DNA of 64,000 bases from an uncultured Aquincola sp. (lineage in GTDB: Bacteria > Pseudomonadota > Gammaproteobacteria > Burkholderiales > Burkholderiaceae), in contig CAKZXL010000456.1 in the NCBI GenBank assembly GCA_937883885.1, positions 1-64,000 on the forward strand, given 5' to 3'. Position 1 is the first letter of the stretch. Each line of letters begins with the position of its first letter. Shown in pieces: positions 58,572 to 64,000 of the stretch. The position numbers and the translations under genes were made by a program. The notes under the pieces were generated by a model. That model was not told the origin of the DNA. It saw only the letters and a program-made list of their open reading frames with translations, and did no database searches.

Positions 58572-59720
58572 TCAGCGCAGCCCAAGCCCACGGGCGATGA
58601 TGCCCCGCAGGATCTCGCGCGTGCCGCCGCGCAACGAGAATGAGGGTGCCATCTGCATCAACTGCGCCAGCACGCGGGCGTGGTCGTTGCCGCCTTGCGT
58701 GGTGGGGGACAGGTCGGTCAGCAGCTGTGCGATCTCGGGCAGTTCCTGTTCGAAGCCCGCACCCAGGTCCTTGACGCACGACGCGGCCCAGGCAGGGTTG
58801 CCGCCCGCCGCAAGTTGCGCGGTGACGGCCAAGGACATGCTGCGCAACGCATGCAGCCGTGCCACCAGTCGACCGATTTCCTTGGTCTGCAAGGCGTTGG
58901 CTTCGGGCCCGACGGCATCGATGAGGGTGTGCAGCAAGGCCATGCTGCTGAGGAAGCGTTCTGGGCCGCTGCGCTCGAACGCCAACTCGGCGGTGACTTG
59001 CTCCCAGCCCTGGCCTTCCGTGCCGATCAAGGCATCCGAGCCTAGCTTGACCTCGTCAAAGAACACTTCGTTGAAGTGTTCGCTGCCCGTCAGGTCCTTG
59101 ATCGGGCGGATGGTCACGCCCGGTGCCTGCAGGTCGACGATGAACTGAGACAGACCTTCGTGGCGTGAAGCGGTCTGGTCCGCGGTGCGGGCCAACGCAA
59201 TCATGTAGTGCGACTTGTGGGCATTGGTCGTCCACACCTTCTGGCCCGACAGCACCCAACCGCTGCCGTCGCGACGCGCCCGGGTCTTGATGGATGCGAG
59301 GTCCGAGCCCGAACCCGGCTCACTCATGCCGATGCAGAAGTACTGTTCGCCGCGGCAGATCGGCGGCAGATGCCTGTCCTTCTGGACCTCGGTGCCGTAG
59401 CGCAGGATCAGCGGCCCGCTCTGGCGATCTGCGATCCAATGCGCCGACACCGGCGCACCGGCGGCCAGCAGTTCCTCGATCACGACGTAGCGCGCGAACG
59501 GTCCGGCCTCACTGCCGCCGTAGCTGCGCGGCAGCGCCATGCCGACCCAGCGCTTCTCGCCCAGCCGGCGGCTGAAGGCGGCGTCGAACCCCATCCATGA
59601 ATCGGCGCGACGCACGGCGGGGTAGTCCGCCATGGCCTCTTTCAGGAAGGCCCGCACATCCGCGCGCAGGCGCTCGGCCTCGGGCGGAATGCGGCAGTAG
59701 CTGAAATGCTCGATGGTCAT
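58572..59720 (-). CDS. acyl-CoA dehydrogenase, larger partner
   Basis: A 382-residue acyl-CoA dehydrogenase. Blocks: GMSEPGSGSDLASIKTRARR, LSGQKVWTTNAHKSHYM, FFDEVKLGSDALIG and, at the C-terminus, FSLRGGTREILRGIIARGLGLR in place of the common YEGT block. With the shorter protein encoded next to it, a heteromeric enzyme on a bulky CoA ester is likely. It starts 19 bases downstream of the amidohydrolase stop. Confidence 0.88.
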   Translation of the reverse strand: MTIEHFSYCRIPPEAERLRADVRAFLKEAMADYPAVRRADSWMGFDAAFSRRLGEKRWVGMALPRSYGGSEAGPFARYVVIEELLAAGAPVSAHWIADRQSGPLILRYGTEVQKDRHLPPICRGEQYFCIGMSEPGSGSDLASIKTRARRDGSGWVLSGQKVWTTNAHKSHYMIALARTADQTASRHEGLSQFIVDLQAPGVTIRPIKDLTGSEHFNEVFFDEVKLGSDALIGTEGQGWEQVTAELAFERSGPERFLSSMALLHTLIDAVGPEANALQTKEIGRLVARLHALRSMSLAVTAQLAAGGNPAWAASCVKDLGAGFEQELPEIAQLLTDLSPTTQGGNDHARVLAQLMQMAPSFSLRGGTREILRGIIARGLGLR

Positions 59721-59739
59721 CAGCGTGCCGAGCCTCGGT

Positions 59740-61047
59740 TCACAGCGCGGTCTGCGCGTCGGCCGAGGCGAACATCTTGTTGATGTCCCCCGACGTCACC
59801 GGCTTGGTCGGGTCGCGCTCAGGCGCGGCGCCCCCCATGCCAAGGGCCGGCTCGATGCTGACATGCTTGGCTTGGGCACGCAGCGCACCGACGGTGCAGT
59901 TCTCGCGACCGAGAATGGAGAACGGGTCGTAGCTGAACTCCCGCATGGCGTTCAGGTGCGTGATCTTGTTGATGATCTCGTCACTGAGATGGCCACTTTG
60001 CGAATGGAAAACGTCGGCTGAGTGGGGCCAAGTGCAATCGGAGTGCGGATAGTCGCATTCCCACGTCACCTTATCGACGTTGATGGAGTCGAGGTTCCGC
60101 AGGCCGAACTCGTCCTCAATGAAGCAGGTGATGAAGTGCTCATTGAAGATGTCGCTGGGTCGCTTGCCCCCGAAGTTGGAGTTGGTCCAAGCCTTGTGAT
60201 GGTTGTGCGTGAAGTTGGCGCGCTCAAGCAGGTACGGAATCCAGCCGATGCCGCCTTCGGACAGCGCCATGCGCAGCTTGGGGAACTTTTTCCACATCGG
60301 CGCCCAGATCCAGTCGGCCGCGGAGTTGGAGATTGAAATCGGCATCGACGTGATCCAGGCGTCGATGGGCGATTCGTCGGACGCATGGGCCGCCTTGACG
60401 CCGGTGCCGATGTGGCAGCACACAACCACGTCGTTGTCGGCACATGCCTTCCACAGCGGGTCCCAGTGATCGTTGTGGATCGAGGGATAGCCGTGGACGG
60501 TGGGGTTGTCCGACAGCGACAGCGCGTGCACCCCTTGCCTGGCCAGGCGTTTCACCTCGGCCGCAGCGACCTGCATGTCCCACCAGGGCACGAGCATCAG
60601 GGGAATGAACCGACCCGGTGCGGCGTTGCACCAGTCATGCAGATGCCAGTCGTTGTAGGCCTGGATGGCGGCCAGCGACACGTCGCGGTCCGGAATGCCC
60701 TGGAAGCGCTGACCAGCGAAGCCAGGGAACGTGGGAAAGCACAGCGAGCCCAGCACGCCGTTGGCATTCATGTCTTCCACCCGCGCCTTGATGTCCCAGG
60801 TGCCGCGGCGCATGTGCTCGTACGACAGGGGCTCCATGCCGTACTCCTCCTTCGGCCGGCCGACCACAGAGTTCAGGCCCATGTAGCCGGTGGCGCGGTC
60901 TTCGAACATCCACACGTCGCGACCGCCGCGCTGGACGACGTGCGGCTCGCGCCCCTTGTACTTCAGCGGCATGTGCGCAGCGAAAGCATTGGGCGGCTCG
61001 ATCGCATGATCGTCCACGCTGACAAGGATGAGGTCTTCCAGTTTCAT
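59740..61047 (-). CDS. amidohydrolase, paralogue 3 of 3 (larger DDH-type)
   Basis: A 435-residue amidohydrolase_2 family protein, larger than the two others in the window. The N-terminal metal motif is SVDDHAIEPPNAF, with a DxHxxE pattern rather than HxH. Other blocks: CCHIGTGVKA, EGGIGWIPYLLERANF and ECDYPHSDCTWPHS, which carry likely metal ligands. Such proteins occur in many CoA-linked degradation clusters. It heads the operon with three acyl-CoA dehydrogenase genes and the hydratase. ATG 61047 follows a GGAGGCACG site. Confidence 0.83.
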   Translation of the reverse strand: MKLEDLILVSVDDHAIEPPNAFAAHMPLKYKGREPHVVQRGGRDVWMFEDRATGYMGLNSVVGRPKEEYGMEPLSYEHMRRGTWDIKARVEDMNANGVLGSLCFPTFPGFAGQRFQGIPDRDVSLAAIQAYNDWHLHDWCNAAPGRFIPLMLVPWWDMQVAAAEVKRLARQGVHALSLSDNPTVHGYPSIHNDHWDPLWKACADNDVVVCCHIGTGVKAAHASDESPIDAWITSMPISISNSAADWIWAPMWKKFPKLRMALSEGGIGWIPYLLERANFTHNHHKAWTNSNFGGKRPSDIFNEHFITCFIEDEFGLRNLDSINVDKVTWECDYPHSDCTWPHSADVFHSQSGHLSDEIINKITHLNAMREFSYDPFSILGRENCTVGALRAQAKHVSIEPALGMGGAAPERDPTKPVTSGDINKMFASADAQTAL

Positions 61048-61131
61048 CGTGCCTCCAGGAACGGAGTTGGAGCCCTGCCGCAGGCGCAGGGCCGGGATTA
61101 GGAATGCGTGGGCACGATGTTAGAGCGATTC

Positions 61132-61158
61132 GTTAAACAGAAAACATAAAAATGTTCA
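61132..61158. promoter_or_regulatory. bipartite operator candidate upstream of amidohydrolase operon
   Basis: GTTAAACA (61132-61139), 13 bases, TGTTCA (61153-61158). Same half-sites and same spacing as 23670-23696, also upstream of an amidohydrolase gene. It is about 85 bases before the start at 61047. The reverse strand reads TGAACATTTT, fitting TGAACA-N2-TT. The rest of the gap 61048-61271 shows no gene. Confidence 0.55.
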
Positions 61159-61271
61159 GTATTTGCCCTGAGGCCACTGGGTGAGCCGGACACGAGGCCG
61201 TCATCGCCCCATGCGGCAGCGCACCGCAGCGCCTGCTGGCGCTCGGTGCGATGGGCATGCACGCTGAGGTA

Positions 61272-62126
61272 CTAGAAGAGGATGCGGCTCAGCCGTTGGC
61301 CCGCGGCATGAAGGGCTTGGCCCAGGGTATCGAGGCCGGCGTCGTCGTAGTGGCCCCGGATCATCACCGCAGAAATCGTGAAGCCGATGGTGCCGGAGGG
61401 ATCCAGCACAGGTGCGGCCACGGAGACGATGCCGTTGGCAAAGTGACCGTCGTCCACCGCCCAGCCGCGCCGTCTGGCACGGTTCACGTCCCGCATGTAG
61501 GTCTCGAACGTCAGCGGCTTCATCCAGCGTATCTGGTCGAACTCGGCGCGCATCTGATCTTCGGTCAGGCCAAGCTGTTCCGCGAACAGGCGCCCGCTGG
61601 CACCCATCAGGATGGGCAGCCGCTGCCCGGACGCCATGTCAATGCGCAGGTCGGTGGGGCTCGTCTCTGAACTGATGAGCACGATGCGATCCAGCCCCAA
61701 CCGACGCCATAGCGTGATGGTGACGTGGAAGCGGGCCGCCAGCTCCTGCATCACCGGCTTGGCCAGCTCCATGCGCTGACCCTGCGTGACGAGTTGCTCC
61801 ACCAGTCGCGCCAGCCCAAGGCCCGCCGAGTACATCTTCGTCATCGGGTTGAATTCGACGACATCTTCGGCCACCAGTGTGCGAAGGATATTGAAGCAGG
61901 TGCTCGGGTTGATGGACAGGTGGCGGGCGAGGTCGGCTGAGCGCTCTGGTGCGCCGGTCTGCGACAGGTAGCGCAAGATGCGGATCGCATTGGCGACGGG
62001 CTTGACGATGACGCCGCCAGTGCGAGCGCGCTCGCCTTTGCCCGCGACCGACAGCGAGTCATCCTCGGTCTCGGTCTCGGTCTCGGTCTCGGTGCCGGAG
62101 CGGCTGTCTTGTACGCTGTGGTTCAT
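61272..62126 (-). CDS. IclR-family transcriptional regulator with acidic repeat tail
   Basis: A 284-residue IclR regulator. The N-terminal winged helix (about 45-110; ILRYLSQTGAPERSADLARHLSIN) is followed by a GAF-like effector domain with FHVTITLWRRLGLDRIVLIS and AGLGLARLVEQL. Before the winged helix is a short tail with repeated Glu-Thr pairs encoded by tandem hexanucleotides (62064-62093). ATG 62126 is chosen over GTG 62138 because an AGGG site lies close upstream. It is divergent from the ferredoxin/extradiol genes. Homologues such as DitR activate diterpenoid genes; here this is inferred from context. Confidence 0.88.
   Translation of the reverse strand: MNHSVQDSRSGTETETETETEDDSLSVAGKGERARTGGVIVKPVANAIRILRYLSQTGAPERSADLARHLSINPSTCFNILRTLVAEDVVEFNPMTKMYSAGLGLARLVEQLVTQGQRMELAKPVMQELAARFHVTITLWRRLGLDRIVLISSETSPTDLRIDMASGQRLPILMGASGRLFAEQLGLTEDQMRAEFDQIRWMKPLTFETYMRDVNRARRRGWAVDDGHFANGIVSVAAPVLDPSGTIGFTISAVMIRGHYDDAGLDTLGQALHAAGQRLSRILF
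62064..62093. repeat. five tandem CTCGGT hexanucleotides inside the IclR gene
   Basis: Five perfect copies of CTCGGT on the plus strand, encoding Glu-Thr pairs in the minus-strand IclR gene. Copy-number change by slippage would keep the reading frame and only alter the length of the acidic tail. Confidence 0.9.
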
Positions 62127-62184
62127 GTATCCCTGCACCTGGCCAGCGCCTGAGGCGCAGTCGTCTTAGACGCGAAATAGAGGC

Positions 62185-62206
62185 GAAATTCTATAGTCGG
62201 AATTTC
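62185..62206. promoter_or_regulatory. inverted repeat, IclR operator candidate
   Basis: GAAATTC (62185-62191) and GAATTTC (62200-62206) with an 8-base spacer, a perfect inverted repeat in the divergent IclR/ferredoxin gap, 59 bases from the IclR start. IclR proteins bind palindromes of this size. Confidence 0.6.
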
Positions 62207-62252
62207 ATGTCAATACTGGAAGAACTACCAGGGTCAAGCGCTGCGTTTTTTG

Positions 62253-62276
62253 AGACACTTTCTACTATTGTGTTCA
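62253..62276 (+). promoter_or_regulatory. upstream elements of the ferredoxin gene
   Basis: AGACACTTT (62253-62261) shares AGACACT with the AraC-gene repeat (14193-14225) and, in reverse, AGTGTCT with the Rieske promoter. ATTGTGTTCA (62267-62276) reads TGAACACAAT on the other strand, close to the TGAACA-N2-TT core. Both lie within 60 bases of ATG 62312. Confidence 0.4.
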
Positions 62277-62311
62277 CCATCAACGCGTCCGACGACGGCT
62301 CAGGAGACATC

Positions 62312-62539
62312 ATGACGGAACAGGCGATCCAACCGAACGGCGCACTTCGCGTGGTCGCGGACCGCAGCCGCTGCTGCGGCTACGGCTTGTGCGCACAGGT
62401 CTGCCCCCAGGTCTACAAGCTGGACGCTGATGGTCTGGTATACCTGGACAGCGACATCGTGCCCGCCGGGCTGGAGGAGGAGGCGCGTGAAGGCGCTGCT
62501 GCCTGCCCCGCCGAGGCGCTGCAGATCGAAGCGGCCTGA
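62312..62539 (+). CDS. single-cluster [3Fe-4S]-type ferredoxin
   Basis: A 75-residue ferredoxin. The cysteine pattern is C21-x2-Y24-x2-C27-x3-C31-P and a distal C65-P. Compared with 4Fe proteins (CxxCxxCxxxCP) the second Cys is Tyr24, so a [3Fe-4S] cluster held by C21, C27 and C65 is expected, with C31 possibly in a disulfide. C22 is an extra cysteine. Such ferredoxins feed P450s and also the Rieske dioxygenase DitA of diterpenoid degradation. ATG 62312 has a CAGGAG site; the longer frame from 62207 runs through the operator region and is rejected. The extradiol dioxygenase gene follows 14 bases later. Confidence 0.9.
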   Translation: MTEQAIQPNGALRVVADRSRCCGYGLCAQVCPQVYKLDADGLVYLDSDIVPAGLEEEAREGAAACPAEALQIEAA

Positions 62540-62553
62540 AGACGGAGAAGCGC

Positions 62554-63495
62554 ATGGACATCATCGGCATCGGCTATCTGGGCTTCGAGACCGCCAAGCT
62601 CGACGAGTGGCGCGAGTACGGCCCGCAGGTCATGGGATTCCAGGTCGCCAAGTCACCGGAGTCGGACGCCCAGTCGCTCTACTTCAAGATCGACGACCGC
62701 AGGCACCGCTTCGCCTTCCACCCCGGCAAGGTCGACCGTCTGGCGTACATCGGCTGGGAGGCCAAAGGCAAGCTCGAGTATCAAGCCGCAGTGGCAACGC
62801 TGCGTGAGCATGGGATCGAGTTGACGGTGGGTGATGCGGCGCTGTGCGATCAGCGCGGCGTGAAGGAACTGGTGCGTTTCCTCGATCCAGTGGGGTTCCG
62901 GCACGAGATCTTCTACGCCCAGAAGTGGCTGCCGCGCTCGTTCGTGCCAGGCCGGCCGCATGGCGGATTCCTGGCAGACAAGCGCGGGCTGGGGCATGTG
63001 GTGGTGATCACGCCCGAGCAACCGCCCGAGCTGGAGCACTTTTTGACCCGCATCATGGGCTTTCATTGGTATGGCGCGGGTGCTGGCAAGGGCACGACGG
63101 GCTTTTACCGTGCCAAACTGAACGAGCACACCAGCCACGATATCGCCTACGGCTTCGGCCCCGGCAAGATGGGCGTGCAGCACATGGGGCTGTTCGTCAA
63201 GAGTCTGCGTGACGTGGGTGAGACCTACGATCTGGTCAAGCAGCGCCAGCTGCCGATGATGATGACGCTGGGCCAGCACGTGCAGGATCCGCACGTGTCG
63301 TTCTACCACTTCACCCCCTCCGGATTTGCTATCGAGACCATCACCGAGCTCGAGCCCTGGCACGACGACGGCTTCGAGCTGAACCCGGAGAAGCTCAGCA
63401 CCTGGGGTCACGAACTGGTCGGGCCCATCCTCGGCCCCAGCGTCAGGACGCCGGAGGAGGCGATGGATCCGGAAGCCTGGGCCCGCCGTCGCTGA
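62554..63495 (+). CDS. extradiol (BphC-type) ring-cleavage dioxygenase
   Basis: A 313-residue two-module VOC extradiol dioxygenase, the usual size for BphC/HsaC enzymes. Iron ligands are H148 (GLGHVVV), H210 (GVQHMGLF) and E261 (FAIETITE), matching the H/H/E set near positions 146, 210 and 260 of BphC. It cleaves a catechol next to a hydroxyl with O2. ATG 62554 has a GGAG site. It is co-transcribed with the ferredoxin; together with the Rieske and SDR enzymes it would open the ring. Confidence 0.92.
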   Translation: MDIIGIGYLGFETAKLDEWREYGPQVMGFQVAKSPESDAQSLYFKIDDRRHRFAFHPGKVDRLAYIGWEAKGKLEYQAAVATLREHGIELTVGDAALCDQRGVKELVRFLDPVGFRHEIFYAQKWLPRSFVPGRPHGGFLADKRGLGHVVVITPEQPPELEHFLTRIMGFHWYGAGAGKGTTGFYRAKLNEHTSHDIAYGFGPGKMGVQHMGLFVKSLRDVGETYDLVKQRQLPMMMTLGQHVQDPHVSFYHFTPSGFAIETITELEPWHDDGFELNPEKLSTWGHELVGPILGPSVRTPEEAMDPEAWARRR

Positions 63496-63507
63496 AGGCC
63501 AAGGTCG

Positions 63508-64000
63508 TCACACGGATTCAGTCGAAGACACCAGCAGCATGCGCGCCACGTTGGCGCGCTCGGGCCGTTCGAGCATGAAGCGGACGGCCGCTGCCACATC
63601 GCCCGGTTCAAGCGGCGCCGTGTGGTCGGCTTTGACCGCTCGGCCCGAACCGCGAAGCCGGTCGAAGATCTCGGTGTCGGTGGTGCCCGGTGCAATGGTG
63701 CCCACGCGCACGCCGCTCGCCGACAGCTCTACCCGCAGTGACGAGGTAAAGACCTCCAGTGCGTGCTTCAGCCCACTGTAGACCCCGACGGACGATGAGC
63801 TCAGGTACGCGCCGATGCTCGACACATTGACGATCGCGCCGTTTGCCTGCGCCTTGAAGTGGCGGCCGAACACGTAGGACGCGCGCACCACGGCGTCAAA
63901 GTTCACGCGTGTCATCTGCGCAATCTCGTCCAGGTCGATCGTGTCGACGCCGCCAGCGACAAAAACACCAGCGTTGTTGACGAGGATGTCCGCCTGCCCG
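63508..64000 (-). CDS. short-chain dehydrogenase/reductase, cut by window edge
   Basis: The C-terminal part of an SDR, running off the window on its 5' side; about 164 residues are visible. Motifs: DILVNNAGVFVAGG, VNVSSIGAYLSS and YxxxK in GVYSGLKHALEV. The cofactor motif GxxxGxG would lie beyond 64000. It converges with the extradiol dioxygenase gene 12 bases away. It could be the dihydrodiol dehydrogenase of the pathway, but that is inference. Confidence 0.85.
   Translation of the reverse strand, partial: GQADILVNNAGVFVAGGVDTIDLDEIAQMTRVNFDAVVRASYVFGRHFKAQANGAIVNVSSIGAYLSSSSVGVYSGLKHALEVFTSSLRVELSASGVRVGTIAPGTTDTEIFDRLRGSGRAVKADHTAPLEPGDVAAAVRFMLERPERANVARMLLVSSTESV

Noticed and set aside
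62207..62311. Longer ferredoxin starting at 62207
   Set aside because: It would translate through the promoter region; ATG 62312 has a good ribosome site and gives a normal-length ferredoxin.
1..64000. tRNA, rRNA, CRISPR, riboswitch or replication origin
   Set aside because: No cloverleaf, repeat-spacer array, conserved riboswitch core or DnaA-box cluster was recognised by eye.

Overview
The window is GC-rich DNA from a Gram-negative bacterium, most likely a betaproteobacterium of the order Burkholderiales. It carries a trimeric-type Gram-negative porin next to a Bug-type (tripartite tricarboxylate transporter) solute-binding protein, a DUF1302/DUF1329 pair, and densely packed operons with ATGA and GTGA overlaps. 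No rRNA, tRNA, CRISPR array or replication origin was seen. The genus is inferred from gene content only.

Layout. 1-4 kb is a worn edge: the tail of an IS630-family transposase, a LysE-type exporter, an AbrB/PIN toxin-antitoxin pair and a 5'-truncated MATE exporter. 4-18 kb holds an APH-fold protein, an MFS carrier, DUF1329 and DUF1302 proteins, two molybdopterin oxidoreductases converging tail to tail, a SnoaL-like protein with a ferredoxin-NADP reductase, and two AraC regulators. 18-33 kb holds a ferredoxin reductase, MFS carrier, Ltp-type thiolase with its DUF35 partner, amidohydrolase, SDRs, an FAH-family hydrolase, a Rieske dioxygenase (alpha and beta), an acyl-CoA ligase and a TetR regulator. 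33-38.5 kb is a beta-oxidation-like operon (amidohydrolase, FAH hydrolase, 3-hydroxyacyl-CoA dehydrogenase, thiolase, CMD protein, glutathione peroxidase). 38.8-47.7 kb has exporters, a two-component flavin monooxygenase with an embedded TetR gene, a GST, and the Bug protein plus porin. 47.7-61 kb holds two leftward operons around a divergent P450: FAD desaturase-like, MFS, unknown, SnoaL, SDR, MFS; and amidohydrolase, three acyl-CoA dehydrogenases, enoyl-CoA hydratase. 61-64 kb has an IclR regulator divergent from a ferredoxin and an extradiol dioxygenase, then a partial SDR.

How it fits together (inference). The genes look like one pathway for a large hydrophobic polycyclic compound: uptake (porin, DUF1302/1329, MFS), CoA activation, oxidation by P450 and Rieske dioxygenase, extradiol ring cleavage, FAH and amidohydrolase steps, then acyl-CoA dehydrogenase, hydratase, dehydrogenase, thiolase and Ltp/DUF35 aldolase steps. 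The combination of a Rieske dioxygenase without its own reductase, a single-cluster [3Fe-4S] ferredoxin beside an extradiol dioxygenase, a divergent IclR regulator, P450, CoA ligase and thiolase-like protein resembles the abietane diterpenoid (dit) clusters of Pseudomonas abietaniphila and Paraburkholderia xenovorans. Steroid clusters are the main alternative. The substrate is not proven by sequence.

Regulation. Several promoters share short motifs found by eye: TGAACA-N2-TT at five catabolic promoters with a weaker sixth, GTTAAACA-N13-TGTTCA at two amidohydrolase promoters, and a 14-base near-identical site at nearly the same distance upstream of the DUF1329 and DUF1302 genes. Several perfect inverted repeats lie beside regulator genes. 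These are the most novel-looking features of the window.
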